DNA from: Hirudinaria manillensis
Taxonomy: Eukaryota; Annelida; Clitellata; Hirudinida; Hirudinidae
Assembly: GCA_034509925.1 (NCBI GenBank)
Contig: CM067534.1
Span: 4,595,501-4,659,500, forward strand
Length of the DNA: 64,000 bases
Direction of reading: 5' to 3'
Both the position numbers and the translations under genes were made by a program. Positions 1 to 13,447 of the stretch are shown piece by piece; the first letter of the stretch is position 1; the number at the start of each line of letters is the position of its first letter. The notes under the pieces are model-generated. The model was not told the origin of the DNA and did no database searches. It saw only the letters and a list, made by a program, of their open reading frames with translations.

Positions 1-200
1 AACAATAATTTACTAACTGGAACCTCCCACAACGAGAATTTACCACCTGGGACTTTCTTGAGCAGAGATATGCGAATCTGCAACGCCAGATGAAAATGCA
101 GGTGATGGATAAAAATCATGATTGAATCCTTAAAAAACAAAAGCCATCTCTTCTCACTTTCCCTTTGTAACCCAAGTTGGCCACGAGATAACGAAACCAA

Positions 201-306
201 AGGTCGCGCTGACCCATATAATGACCGACCTGATTACGTTCTTTAATTCGATGAGGTCGTACTGACCCACATAATGACCGGCCCAATTGAATTTTTAATT
301 TAATCC
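201..306. repeat. Imperfect 53-bp tandem duplication
   Basis: Positions 201-253 and 254-306 are two diverged copies sharing AGGTCG..CTGACCCA.ATAATGACCG and a T-rich tail ending near TTTAATT. It probably lies in a laminin intron. The rest of 1-727 holds no recognised exon. Confidence 0.6.
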
Positions 307-727
307 AAGTCTCATGGCATTCTTCTCCGTCATGGAAAGCAACAAGGAAACAACGAAACCCTACCTGCCTGGCACAACAGGCAGGGAATGCTTTGAATTA
401 TTCCAGCAGTCCGTGGCTGTCTCCCGACAGTTGTTAAGTTTTACAAATGACTTTCTAATAAGATGCAAATACCAAGCTAAGATGTACTCATTATGGTTTC
501 TAAATTGCCAGGTTAGTGACTAAGCACTCCGCTATTAATATGAATAATAATTATAATAATGTAATAATAAACTACCACATTAACTGAAAATATGATTTGT
601 AAATCAGAACTAATAATTATAAATTATTTCCTTCAATGTCAATTAATGATTGCATTAAAGAGAACAGCTAGTTTAGTAAGCACATTAAGCATATCAAACA
701 ACATCAAAGCATTATCAACTACCAAAC

Positions 728-2846
728 CTGTCCATGCTTGATAGGATAGAGACGAGAAAACTCAGTCAGGCATTCCATTCCATCTTCCGTGTTTCTATTT
801 GAACCTCCGTCATGATTCTCAATCAATCTCCTGCACTCGGCCTTCGTACTTGCGAAGTACTTCCAAGGAAAGTAATCCTTGCCATCGATGGATCTTTCCA
901 GAATCCAATTTCCCGGCCTCGGAGAATTTCCCGACTCGATGATGATGTCAGCGACTTGATACACCTGCGACAAAAACACAAATTATAAAAATGCCGATCA
1001 ACAATCTGGCATCCAACTTCAGCAAAGTTTGGTTGGAATCGTCGCAGGACGTCATCTGAAAGCCTATTTGTATGCCAAGCTCGTACTGCCATAAGCATCC
1101 TCGAGGAGGAGCGCTATATAAATGCCTCAGAAGCTCTGCCTATGGCGCTATAATAAGTGACGTACAACTACAATCACCATTTGCCGCCAAAAGAAGGAAT
1201 TCCTGCCAAATTTGTGTTTTGCCAAAACACACCTTGATTCGATAACTTTGCACATCGGGCCGAAGCATCACTAACTTCAAACATTTAAATCAATTAAGAT
1301 AGCGAACTAATTCTACTAATGTTTAATACATTGGCTTAACAGCAAATTAAGCCGACACATGGACTCAAAATCGGTGCAAACTTTATAATACACTGAGGTA
1401 CGCATAATAACATAATAATATATATTTAATAATAATAATAATAATAATAATATTGTTATTATACTGCGTTTCCTTATTTGTCGTTTACTTCATAATTTGA
1501 TTGTCAGAAATGACACAGTCCAAGTTATAAAACACCATTTACAATTAGGATGTCCAAGAATTCCATGGTTTCAACCATTAATCATATTAACAAGTTCATA
1601 AATAAATCATATTTAGGTATCATTCATTAAAAAAAATTAAATAATACCAATATCATCATTATCTACTATTACAGTAATTAACATAAACCAAAGGCCATCA
1701 AAAACCTGTCTTAAGTCCAGAACTATGGTCACCCAATTGAACTCATGTCCCCTGGCAAGTGTTGGACCCTGCCACCAAGTATTGGAGTCATGGAGTGCAT
1801 TTGTTATTGGGTATGAATTCCCATATCCTCTCTGAGAGCATATACTGCATAATGGCTCGTATTTTCTGTTCGTCGAATTAACAGGCTGGCAATATGTCTC
1901 GGGTCCAAACCTTTCGTCCCCACACGTGGCATTGGCCCTTATTTGCGCAAAAGGGGCAATGTTAACAAAACGTTGTGGAAACTCTACAAAGATTAATGGA
2001 GAAATATCAATCATGATAAATAATATCTGGCATTAAAATCCATTCTTCATGCAATGACATTTATGGCTAATATAAAACTTAAAAAATAAAATGACCAAGT
2101 AAAATCACACGAACACGTCTCGACATCAGAATATCTGTTTTATTAGGTAATATTCTAAATCCGATAATATTCTAATGCACACAAGATAAAAATGAACAAA
2201 TTAAATCTAATGCATCGATTAATCAAGTTTTCAAAGAGTGCTCTGGTCGAAAAAATGCGTGACTAGTTTCCCACTGAGCGATGAGAGACCAAAAATAAAA
2301 AAACTCCGAAAAATAATCTCGCGAGAAGCACAAGGAAGTGAGGAATGAGCAAGCTATAAATTTCCCTTGAGACCGTGAGCTGCAAAAACACAACATCAAA
2401 AGAAGTATAAAAGTGAGAAACTATGATGGTTGTTGGTCCTGATTTTGCTAGTTTTTTCGCTTCAAAAGCAGCGAAAGACAATACATGGCCATAAATTAGA
2501 CCCAAACATTGAAAATCCCACAAACACCGTTATTTCGACAGGAAGCGCCATATGGCTCATAGAACAAATAAACGCTCAAATATCTTATCGACGGATTGAA
2601 ACAAAGAAAGCCAAGGAAATGGTTAAAAACGGATAAAAGGTTTAAACATATTTGAATAAATGGTTCTCATGAAATATTTCGTATTCCTTTTTGAAATATC
2701 TGTTAAATATTGGCATTTATTTACTCACCACCCCGAGCATCGGCATCGGAAGAATCGAATTTCAAAGCAGACGATCCCGCGCAGTCGGCATTGAAAAAGA
2801 GAGGCGTTATGTTTATATACAATAAAATCAGGCTCATCGATCTCAT
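728..2846 (-). CDS. LAMA: Laminin subunit alpha, N-terminal exons (partial)
   Basis: Basement-membrane laminin alpha chain, 5' end only; the N-terminal (LN) domain drives polymerisation of secreted laminin networks. Exons: 2846-2729, 1983-1706, 964-728 (211 aa in one frame, phases 1 and 0). Exon 1 encodes a hydrophobic signal peptide starting MRSMSLILLY and ends at G|GTGAGT; the ATG is the first in-frame one. Exon 2 starts FPQRFVNIAPFAQIRANATC, a typical alpha-chain LN opening, and contains ITNALHDSNTWWQ. Exon 3 carries the hallmark SGNSPRPGNWILERS. The match is closest to the alpha1/alpha2 type. The next exon, expected to resemble INGRPSA, was not found between 1 and 727, so the gene continues off the left edge. 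It is head-to-head with the ACSL gene, about 1.9 kb away. Confidence 0.9.
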
Positions 2847-4730
2847 GACTGTTTTATTAATTTTATTTTAGTTTGTTTCATTGCATTATTCGCAGTAACA
2901 AATTAAAAAATAATTTCCTAGAATTAAAAAATTAAAATATTTGATATTTAATAAAGTAATAAATTCAGTTAATCCAATTAAGAAATGTTTCATTAAATGT
3001 CCATATTTAAAGTTTCACTGGAAAGCAATCAGAAACGACGATATGAGTATTTAGCAACTCCGGTAAAGAAGACTGATTCCAGGCAACATTTCCAACATTT
3101 TATCCCAATTTGCGGCCCTGTTAGCGCCCATGCTTATGTCGGTGGGAAACTTTGAACATATCACATGCATGCCCACGAAAGTTATTAGTTGCATTAATAT
3201 TCAATAGCAAGCATTGCAAACGTTTTCAAATGTTTACATTTTAATTATTTTAAACTGTTTATTATTTATTTTTCGCTTAAAACTATTACTTCCTTTATAA
3301 TTAAATGCTAAGATCGAATGATTGGCTTTCCTATAAGAGGCATTAAAGGTAGCAGTTATCTGTCATGTTCGATATCCAACCTACACCAACAGGGCGCCCT
3401 GGTCCAGAGTTTCTTTGAACATTAGAATGATTCACTCGGTTATAATTTGAATCTTACTATGCAAGAACTCTGCTTAATGAAGTTTTATTACATATTTACA
3501 ACATTCTTGACAATAATATCTTACATACACCTCAAATAAGATACACTCACGAGATACATTCTAGTCAAACATCATGGCAATACGGGGGTGGGGGAAAACT
3601 AACAAAATTTTTGTACATTAACAATGCCAGCAAGCGACTAAAATAACTGATCTTCTTCATTATGATTTTTAAGAGGATTTTTGAAATTAATAATTATCTT
3701 ATTGTGTCTGGGCATCGAAAACTTTTAAAGTCTGGGTAAATTGATTGATTTTGTTATTACGAATCAGTTTTTGTGACAAAAATTAGCATGCGCTTTCTCA
3801 ACATTTATTTTTCGATCTAATTAATAAAATATTTAATCTAATATCATTCATTGTACCACTAAATTAGACACAATATATTGTATTACCGACATAATATTGA
3901 AATATGTTGCATCAATTCAAAACCTAATTTTAAACAAAAGGTTTTATAGAATTGTAACAACGTTCTCGTCAACGACAAAAACGCACCCATGTTACGTTAC
4001 ACTTTTTAAATAGATTTGCCCTGTTAGGGATGTTTAGTCTGCCACAAAGCATGTGTGATCTTTGAAACCTAAGCCCCAGTAATTAATTTAACTTTTTCTA
4101 TTATCTAGTTTTACCTCAAATAGTTTTTGTGCATGGATTTAAGCAGCGAAACTGGACTTAAGAGACTTCAACATAATTGTTGTCTCATTCCGGAGCTTAC
4201 GGGAATGAATAGGCATAACAAGTAAGATATTTGGATTGAAAATTATTTTAGGTCTGCACTTTTCTAGGTAGACCTGAAAGAATTTAATTTAATTGTTCTT
4301 GTAACTGTTTCCATTTTCATTCGATGATAATAATATTATATTATAATATAATTTATTGTTTTGTAACTTTATATTCTCGACATAAATGGTATTATTTAGC
4401 ACTTAAAATAAAATTATGTTATTCATTTGTTAACTATTTATTACAATCTTTAAAATTGTAAGGCTTCTTTGTTTTATGGGGTCAGTTTATTTATACAAAT
4501 AGATTATCACAGTGCAGTGTGAGTGGATATATTAGAATCTTGTTTTAATATATTATTTTGGGAATTACTACATATTATTCATGAAAATAGTTAAAACTAT
4601 ACTACATGTCATGATGATGATAAATTAATATGTCTGTAAAAGAAAAAATGCAGATACAGAACAAGATACAGCTGTGCGTTTGATAGTAAATTGAGGTTTT
4701 TTGCATGTTTGCAGATAATCGATAATAAAA
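2847..4730. other. AT-rich intergenic, head-to-head promoter region
   Basis: This 1.9-kb spacer separates the divergent laminin alpha (minus) and ACSL (plus) start codons. It has no supported ORF, no RNA gene and no mobile-element coding sequence. It must hold both promoters or their untranslated exons, but I cannot place either transcription start. Confidence 0.5.
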
Positions 4731-7700
4731 ATGGCTGACTTTGTGTTGGATCCCGTTTTTCAATATTATGTGTCGGTAGCCATCACCGTAGTGGTATTTT
4801 GCGTTACAGTTTATTTGTGGCCAAGGAAGAAAAGCCTAGAACAAATCTGCGTTAAAAACCTGGAAAACCAATCCATAGAAATTGAAGTTAGCAGTTGTTT
4901 ACCTTATTCCTCGTTATATCTGACAGACAGTTGGAGTTATTGGTTTCATAACCCGGTGGTTTGTATCTCCCCTCGTATGGGGGCGCTATACAAATGGGGA
5001 TCGGGCAAGAAGTGCCTTCACATCCCGTCATAGGATGGGCACTCAAAATATCGGTTAAATTCATTGACGTTGGTATCTGCTTGGCCCGGTAAGGTAGCTT
5101 GTAGAAGTCTATATGGATCAGTTTGACCCGGATAATTTCAGGTGAATGAGGAGGAAATTAACTGGAAATTAAGATTTATTAGCTAAGAACAACGCTACCA
5201 TTATAAATTAGGGTCAGAATTAAAGCAGGTAGTTTTCATGTTTACAGCCTGGTATTCGAGCAAGCATTTATGGAAGAAATGATAAAAGTTTGGAGACCGG
5301 TTATTACGAAGGAGTTCATACTATTCACGACGTCCTCATAAGGGGTTTAAAGATATCTAGTAAGTCAAATTTTAATATAATGGTGCACCCCTTTCATATA
5401 CTCCCTTCATTCTTTTGTAGATGATGGACCATGCCTCGGTCATAGAAATAAACATTCAAAGAAATATCATTGGATGTCTTACAGTGAAGTATTGAAATTT
5501 GTTTTAACGGTCGATTTATTATTCGTCGTTTTTCGATAAAGACTAAGGACGCTCAAATAATGTGTCAAATAATGTTCGTAAATATAAAGAAAATGTAGGT
5601 TCCCTTTTCCTCTAAAATAAAGTAAGGCGCATCTTACGCCAAAGTTTATGGCTCTATATAAATAAACATATTTTTATTAATGGTTTAAGGTCTATCGTAT
5701 GGCACACAGGTTTGGCTCGGCTCTCATAGCCAAGGGGTTAGACCCACAATCTCGTGTGGGAATATACTCCTATAACTGTCCTGAGGTGAATCGTTTTAGG
5801 ATTTATGTTTCTTAAAACTTTATGCTTTATACTTGTTTCTTTATCTTTATTGTTCAAATCGTTTTGGATTTTTCAAATAGTGGAACATAATTAGCCAGGC
5901 ATGTTCAATGTTTAGCATGGTCGTGGTGCCTCTTTACGACAGTTTGGGAAAAGATGTCTGCTCTTACATTATTAATCAGAGTAAATATATTGTGTTTCGT
6001 TTGCTTAACTCATTACTGTCTTACTTAATAAACCTGTTCAAGCTGGACTGAGTTTAGTGGTATGTGGCAATTGGATCAAGGCAAAGGCTCTCCTTGACAG
6101 AGCAGAATTTACTCCCAGCCTTAACATCCTCGTGATCATTAGCAATGAAGATTATGATACCCCTACCTTCTCTTCTGCAGATGATACTCTAAAATCGTCG
6201 CTTTTTGTCCAGGTTCTCCGGTTCGCCAAGTCCGTGGATATAGACATTATCTCATTTGATGAGATGATTGTAAGTTAATGATTCAATAATTCAATAATTA
6301 TTCTTGGCATTCGTTGCTTTTTGGTCCATATGACAACTTTTCGTCTGTTGCATGATTCTTTCGGATAATGTTGATAAATTTGCGATCTGTTCAAAAATTA
6401 TTTTTGCCAAAGTTCCTGACGTGACATCGATTCGTTCGCACAAACGTTCCTTGACGAAAAATTTCTATTTGCACCAAAAAAAAACCAAATCACATGGGCC
6501 CTTAACCCTATCCCTAATCACAGCCCTACCATGGAACCATGGAAGTTCGTGAACCTGGTAGAGTTTGCCCCCTGTTAAAGATGAATTTTACAAGTTACTT
6601 TTTCTAAGTACCATAAGAAAGCCGATGTTTTATTGCATAGTTTTCCTGTTCCTCTTTAAAGATAAATAGTATATAGTTTACTTTAATTCCCTAATATAAC
6701 TTAATTATTATTATCAATATTAAATTTTATATTATCAGCAAAGCTGATCTAAGAAAAATATCTGAGTGACGTATTGCATAATTTATTTAATTTTTTAAAT
6801 AAAAAACACTTTGCATTCCAACTGATCGTTTGATTTCCAGCAAATAGGATTGAGGGGACCAGAAGAACTAGTTGTGAGTGCAGTCAGTCTTGCATCAACG
6901 TAATATTATTCAGCATGTCGGCCAAAATCAATATTAAATTTTGTTCCTTAGCTGCCTCTACCGGAAGCAGAATATACAATTATATATACAAGTGGTACTA
7001 CGGGTACGTTTGGTTAATTCAATTTCGTAGTTCTCTTTAATACCCATAGAGGAGGACTAGCCGCTTTGTTGACTAGACTTGACTCTAGAGTCCGTATTTA
7101 AATATTAAATAAAAAATATAAATACTATTAAATAAAAAGTTAAAATAACAAAGCCGCATTAAATTGAAATTAATCGACCTAAGTACAAAACGAAAGTAAC
7201 GCACAGATGGAGCACGGTTTTGTCCATATTTTAATATAAATGTTAGACCCTATTATATACATTTTTATAAATTTTAATGAATTGAATTACAAATTTAAAT
7301 ATATTCATTTCAAACTACTTATTATTTACAAGGAATTCCTAAAGGGGCAGTACTGACTCATAAGGCCTTCATTAATAACATAAACGGACTTGGGGCCTGC
7401 GACCCAATTTGCAAAGTAATTAAGTCTTTGAATTTCGATCACAGTGCCATCCGACCATTTTACTGAAAAGGCCTATATATATATTTTAATATATAAGTAT
7501 ATGTATGTACATTATATATATATCGCTTTATGATCCTGAGCTTAATCATTTCATAATTCGTCGATCTAATTTATTTAATAGTCAATCTTATCCGAATAAA
7601 TTTCTTAAATTTGAATTTAATTTAAATTTTATAATTTTAATGCATTATTGAAGTGGGTTAATAGAAGGCATATCACCCATCTTTCGTATCTGCCTGCTGC

Positions 7701-10121
7701 GCACGGGTATGAAAGGGTTAACCAGGTTGGAAAATAAACTGATTGGTTGTTATAAGGTTTTCCTTAAAGATCATAAATGTTATAATTGGTTGTTAAAGTA
7801 ACTTAAGATCTTTTCATATCAAGCTCCTAGTGCTTGTGAACGGAGGGAAGATTGGTTTTGGATGTGGAGATATCAGCCGTATTATGGAGGACATTCAGGC
7901 TCTTCGACCCACTGTTTTCGTAGCTGTTCCAAGGGTGTTGAACAGGATTTATGACAAAGTCATTTCTCAATCTGTTTTTAAAAAATTTCAATATACAATT
8001 AGTAATTTAAAAAGTCTTGATTTTATAAACTGAAGAGATGAATTATGAATGTAACTGTCTTTGAATAATTTTTAATTAATCATTCATAAGGTCAATCAGA
8101 GTTTGCAGAAGAACCTAACTCGCAAGATTATTTACAAAATCGGAATGTGGAGAAAACTGGCATTGTTAAAAAAGTTTGCCGTAATTGATATATTACAATA
8201 ATATGTAATAAGACAAATAATGGAAAATAAATGCTGGAGAAAGTGATAAAATAAAAACAGAATTACGATTCCACCCAATTTAACTAAAGGTTATAAATCT
8301 AGGGGCATCATTACAAAAAGTACTATTTGGGACTCATTGGTGTTTTACAAAATCCAACATATTCTCGGTGGTAGAGTGGATCTTGTGGTCTCAGGAGCTG
8401 CACCTCTTTCGGATCAAGTCATGAACTTTGCAAGGGCAGCCTTTGGATGTCTTGTATGCAATACAATAACTGCATTAATAACTGTTGTCACGAAGTTCTT
8501 GAAATGTGAAATGTTATAGGTTCAGGAGGGCTACGGTCTTACGGAGCTCTGCGGACCTGTCAGTGTAACCCTGCCGTATGAAACTAATTGCGGTACGGAC
8601 CATCAAAAATCTCATAACATTAAATAATTAAACAATGCCACATAATTTAATTTCTAAAATTCATTTCAGGCGTCGTGGGTCCTCCTCTTCCGTGCTGTCA
8701 CATCAAATTGGTTGATGTTCCAGAATTTAATTTTTATACATCGAACAACGTTGGTGAAGTTAGTAATAAGTTTTTTTTTACTACTCTGTAATTGATCTTA
8801 AAACAAGTAAAGGAATTTTGCAGCGATTTTTTCAGTAGATTTCATGAAAATAATAACCTAATAAGCTTTTTCCATCACTTTAAGAATAAATAACTTAATT
8901 TTCCTAGTCAATGGATTTCTCGACTAACATGTAAATTAGTTCACCCATTTATCTGTTGAGCTGTGTAAAATATAAATGATTGATCAATGAGTATTTGCAA
9001 TGACATGAGCTTTTTTCACACTGCATTAATTGACTGAATATTTAGTAACATTGAATTGAAAATGGTCACCTTGCAAATCCCATTAATGATGCTCAACAAC
9101 ATTTAAACTATGCAGATATGTATTAAAAGTTCAGCAATTATGAAAGAGTATTTCAAGGAACCAGGTAAGACCGCTTCAGTCGTTGATTCAGATGGATTCT
9201 TCCACACTGGTGATGTAGGATCTTGGGAATCCGTTAGTCACAAGATACATCATTATTATTATTATTAAATAATATTGCTAACTAATTAGCCAGAGATGTA
9301 TTGGGGGTAATGCACCTTCCTTTCCTGGAAGAAGCCAAATTTACATTCTTGTGATTAATATACTAGTGTAGCTAAAGTAATATTTAAAAATAAATAAAAT
9401 GCTTCTGCTTTCAAATTTCAGAATGGCACTCTGAGGATTGTTGACAGGGTTAAACAGATTTTTAAACTAGCACAAGGAGAATATGTTGCACCAGAAGTTA
9501 TTGAAAGTGTTTATGTGGCCAGCAACTTCATATCGCAAGTTTATGTTGATGGAAATAGCACTATGGTAATGCCATGAATGGAGCCTGTCACATTCTGCTA
9601 AGTTCATAATTTATTCTCATGCCATCTAGTCAAATCCAGTGGCTGTTGTGGTACCTGATGAAACTTATCTCATGACATGGGCGGAGAAAAACTTTCAGAA
9701 TACAATGACATTTGCAGAATTATGCAGAAATAGTGTAATTAAAGTTAAACATAGTAAGCAGGTCAATCAACTTGCATTGACTGGTTTTGCATCTTTCAGG
9801 ATATCAAAAAGATGCTCTTAAACGAGATGTTGTCAGAGGGAAATCAAGCCAAGTTAAAAGGGTTCGAACAGGTAACAATAAACAACTTTCTGCTCAGCTG
9901 GAATCAGACAGTTCAGTCTGAGTCAACCTAACAAATTACCATACATGTTACTCATGTTTAAGCCTGTTTTAAAGCCATTTTTATTCCAGGTTAAAGACAT
10001 CTTTGTAACTGACACACCTTTCTCTCTTGAGAATGGCCTGTTGACTTCAACCATGAAGCTCAAGCGTGGATTAATAAGATGCACATTCAGAAAAGAACTG
10101 TCAAGGATGTGCACTACTTGA
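4731..10121 (+). CDS. ACSL: Long-chain-fatty-acid--CoA ligase (ACSL family)
   Basis: Activates long-chain fatty acids to acyl-CoA using ATP, normally on ER or outer mitochondrial membranes. Exons: 4731-4886, 5248-5359, 5421-5488, 5599-5621, 5710-5785, 5881-5980, 6043-6269, 6841-6873, 6952-7003, 7333-7415, 7654-7725, 7824-7958, 8091-8173, 8303-8453, 8520-8592, 8670-8758, 9116-9232, 9422-9565, 9630-9734, 9800-9871, 9990-10121. They give 700 aa in one frame, near the family length. Residues 10-30 form an N-terminal membrane anchor. AMP-binding signature YTSGTTGIPKGA spans exons 9-10; [16 protein letters not shown] and [15 protein letters not shown] follow. It is closest to the ACSL1/5/6 branch. 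Oddities: LPAAH replaces the usual LPLAH, the FACS motif has DRVKQ where DRKKH is usual, the C-terminus is short and basic, and exon 4 is a tentative 23-nt microexon. It could be fast-evolving, but I see no frameshift or premature stop. Confidence 0.9.
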
Positions 10122-10335
10122 TATGAACTTCACTTATTCCATGCCTGTTGTTGTTCGATGGGCTATCGAAAACCTCTTGAAATATTTCTCATGCTCCTCT
10201 CCAGAGATTCAGTTTCCAAATAGAAGCTGTCAGTATAAATGTCTTCAGGCCAGAGGCAAGCACACAGACGTCTTATCAATATTATGATTTCAACTTCCAA
10301 AATTTCAAAGGCTGCAAGATTTTCTTTAAGATTAA

Positions 10336-10341
10336 AATAAA
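10336..10341 (+). terminator. Poly(A) signal AATAAA, ACSL
   Basis: A canonical AATAAA hexamer lies 215 nt after the ACSL stop codon and is the first clear candidate in its 3' UTR. Confidence 0.55.
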
Positions 10342-10942
10342 CGTGCAGTCAATTGTTGCAAGAATGTTTCCCAAGCAAATTACATTCATTTTATAATTTA
10401 ATATACTCAGCCAATTGGTTTGGATGAATTCCCTATTGACAAAGTGAAAGTTGAAACAAGCCTCACTCTGAAACCAAAACGTAACTTATGAACTTGAAAC
10501 AGTTCAAAATGCTGATATAGTTCTGCAGATTCTCTCAATCTTTTACAGGAGCCACATTGCATAAGAAAATCTGGATCTTCAGGCAGACTATGCCAGTGAT
10601 ACTTCAATATTCCAGAAAGCACTCATGTGGGGCCAATAATTGACAAATTCCTAGTTCAAACTTAAAATATGAGCTCAACTTGGTTATGAAACACCCATAC
10701 AGAAAATAAATGCTGCAGACCACCCTAGAATGCAAGTTAACTACTAATAAAAACCAGCTAACAAACTGACCATGTGCCAACATCAAGATTCACAAGGCTA
10801 CATTAATAGTGGTAGACAACACCACAGCAACGAAACAGAAATGCATGAACCCTGTAAGGCAACCATTCAGTTACACCAACATAACCCACACATCCTCTGC
10901 AAAAGCCCCAAATAAAAATCTCAAAAACATTTGTTCAGTAGT

Positions 10943-10948
10943 TTTATT
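10943..10948 (-). terminator. Poly(A) signal AATAAA, RACK1
   Basis: AATAAA on the minus strand lies about 32 nt past the RACK1 stop codon, implying a very short 3' UTR, as is common for highly expressed translation-related genes. Confidence 0.6.
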
Positions 10949-10979
10949 GTCCAAGAGCCATAGAACTGTGAATGTTTCC

Positions 10980-12275
10980 TTAAGCCCTGGCAGTGATTGA
11001 CACCTGCCAGACTCTGATGAGGTTGTCAGTATAACCAGCAAAGAGGGTCTGACCATCAGCAGACCAGGCCAGGGACAAGCACTCTGGTGCCTTGTTGGTG
11101 TTCATGACCTCAGGCTTCAACTCGTCAACAACTACCTTTCCTTCCAGATCCTGAAAAGGGAACATCAAGTGTTAAAAACTGTTTTATAGGCATTTCTTAA
11201 TGAAAACATCAACTTACCCAAATCTTAATGCTTGGTCCAGTGGCTGCACACAACCAATACCTGTTGGGGCTGAAGCACAGAGCGTTGATAACATCGCCAC
11301 CACCATCAAGAGTGTACAGGTGCTTGGCTTCGTTCAGATCCCACAGCATGGCTTGGCTATCCTGAAAACAGGAAATTATGTTAAGTAACATAAAACACAT
11401 TATCATATGTAAAGGATGTCCGTACTTTGCCTCCAGAAGCGCACAAAGACCCATCAGGAGATACAGTGACAGTGTTGAGGGTTCCCTTGTGTCCGTAATG
11501 GTTGGTCTTTATCTTGCAGTTGGTCAGGTTCCAAACCTAAAGTGCAAAAATTCCAATATATAATGTAATCCAAACATATTTATTTCAATAACATCAACAT
11601 ACCTTAACAAGCTTGTCCCAGCCACATGAAACAATCAGTGGATTTTGGGTGTTTGGAGAGAACCTCACACATGTGGTCCAGCCAGCATGGCAATCTTCTT
11701 GGATTGTGTACTTGCAAACACCAAGAGTGTTCCACAACTTGATGGTACCATCTCTTGATCCTGAAACAATCTGCCTGTTGTCAGCAGAAAATGCCACACT
11801 GAGGACATCCTTGGTGTGTCCAACGAAGCGTCTTGTGGTCTGGCCACTGTAACAAAGAATATGGTCAATAAATTTGCTTGATCAGTTTTCAACGAGATCA
11901 TGTGATTACTGACGTGCTAAGATCCCACAGTCTGAGAGTATGATCCCACGATCCTGACAACGCGAATTGTCCATCAGAAGAGAGCACAACATCGCTCACG
12001 AAGTGACCGTGACCGTGCAAAGCTCTTTGAGGGTATCCATACCTCACTTCATCTCTCGTCAAACGCCAGCAGATAAGCTTCTTATCTGAAGTTGGTAATT
12101 TGTCACTCAAGATCCAGAAATTATGCAGTTCATATTAACTACCAATTATATCATTCTAATACTTACCTCTGGATGCCGAGATAATCATATCAGGATACTG
12201 GGGAGTGGTAGCAATCTGGGTTACCCAACCATCGTGACCCTGAAGGGTCCCCCTTAAAGTCATCTGCTCCGTCAT
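10980..12275 (-). CDS. RACK1: RACK1, small-ribosomal-subunit WD40 scaffold
   Basis: Seven-bladed beta-propeller bound to the 40S ribosomal head; scaffold for PKC and other signalling proteins. Exons: 12275-12167, 12085-11914, 11846-11603, 11536-11426, 11361-11218, 11150-10980 (316 aa; about 317 in most animals). The protein starts [22 protein letters not shown] repeats are plain: [66 protein letters not shown], and the last blade [12 protein letters not shown]. The start is the family start, and exon junctions restore family residues exactly (SASR|DKKLICW, DLST|GQTTRRF). All five introns are short (about 64-81 nt). I checked them for C/D snoRNAs, as the vertebrate gene hosts some, and found none. 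Confidence 0.98.
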
Positions 12276-12337
12276 GTCTCAAAGATAATGAGAAATCGAA
12301 ACGCAGCTAACCGAGTTACGACCAACGAGATAAACAA

Positions 12338-12347
12338 GCGGAAAAGG
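12338..12347 (-). promoter_or_regulatory. Possible 5' TOP tract of RACK1
   Basis: On the minus strand, about 65 nt upstream of the RACK1 ATG, the sequence reads CCTTTTCCGC: a C followed by a pyrimidine run, as in terminal oligopyrimidine mRNAs. Vertebrate RACK1 is a TOP mRNA. The transcription start itself is not known here, so this is inference. Confidence 0.3.
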
Positions 12348-12818
12348 AACTCGCAATAGATTCTGTATTCGAGGTTCTATAAATTTCGACAAAATGTATA
12401 TATATTCTGTTTTACTTTACAAATATTAAAAAAAAATATGTATATAAATTATATTTTTATTTAATAATTTAAAAAAATTCAATTGCCTATGGGATGTTTT
12501 ACAATACATTGAAACACAAATAATACTATAAATGCATTAGCTTACGTTTTAAATTTATGATTTAAATTTTTTAGACGTTACTTTAGAGCAGATCTTTATA
12601 AAGTGATTTATATTGCTCCTCATGACTGGCTGGAGTTTGTTGACATTGTTTATTTACTTTGTACTTGCTGTGCTGGGCGTCTTAATTAGAGAGGGCTGTT
12701 ATCAATCTATCAATCTATTTATTTTTCGTATATGGTATTTCTTGAATTTTACGTTTACTTGTTTTTGCGTTTAGAATTCAAGATTTAAATAATTGGAAGT
12801 TTTTTATAGTGTGGCCAG

Positions 12819-12916
12819 AAAACCCACCTTAATGCAGCAACCAATGTATCAATGTAACAAATTTTATATATATTGGCTTAGAAGGAATTTTTGCAATCAA
12901 CACGATCTCATTTTAT
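12819..12916. repeat. 98-bp perfect direct repeat, copy 1
   Basis: Bases 12819-12916 (AAAACCCACCTTAATG.. to ..GATCTCATTTTAT) recur without a mismatch at 13448-13545, 629 bp away in the same orientation. No coding potential is visible. The flanking sequences differ. Confidence 0.97.
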
Positions 12917-13447
12917 TGTCGCTCATTATCGTACAAGTTTGATTTGAAATTCTTACTTTTTGGCTGATATTGGTCTGTCTTTGATGGATCCATATTTTGT
13001 TTTTGGTCACTGGACTGTTGGTTGGATAACCCAGATATCTTTCATAAATTTGGAAGTGTAAAACTTTGCGTTGAATGTAAATGGATGAAAAGAGAATGAT
13101 TTATTTCAAACATATACAGTTGGTGTAATTGGTTTATGTGGTGTTATTTAGTTGATATAATTTTTGAGGGGTTTATGTTGTATCAATTGAAGTTTGCCCT
13201 TTATAGGGCACAGAAAAAAAACCTTGCAAAATCAAGATATAATTCAATGAAATGGCTTCAGTAGCATTCTGAATAATGGTGTTTACGACTTTTTGATAGG
13301 ACTTGGATTTGGAAGGACCATGTCCACATTTTCACAATTCTTAGTATGATTTTATGAAGGGAATAACCCCTCCTCAAATTTGTTTATTGTTATTTTAAGT
13401 ATTTAATAACTTACAGACTTATTAAGCAAAATTTATTCACAGAAAAA

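Larger units (their letters stand above)
10122..10979. other. Convergent 3' spacer (ACSL / RACK1)
   Basis: The 3' ends of ACSL (plus) and RACK1 (minus) face each other across about 860 bp. Apart from the two poly(A) hexamers I see no coding or RNA feature; the ORFs here do not resemble known proteins. Confidence 0.5.

Noticed and set aside
823..1098. 91-aa minus-strand ORF overlapping laminin exon 3
   Set aside because: It is a shadow in another frame of the laminin exon plus intron; the exon frame at 964-728 has the conserved LN-domain sequence.
11151..12166. snoRNAs in RACK1 introns
   Set aside because: Vertebrate RACK1 hosts C/D snoRNAs, but these introns are about 64-81 nt and lack a paired C box and D box.
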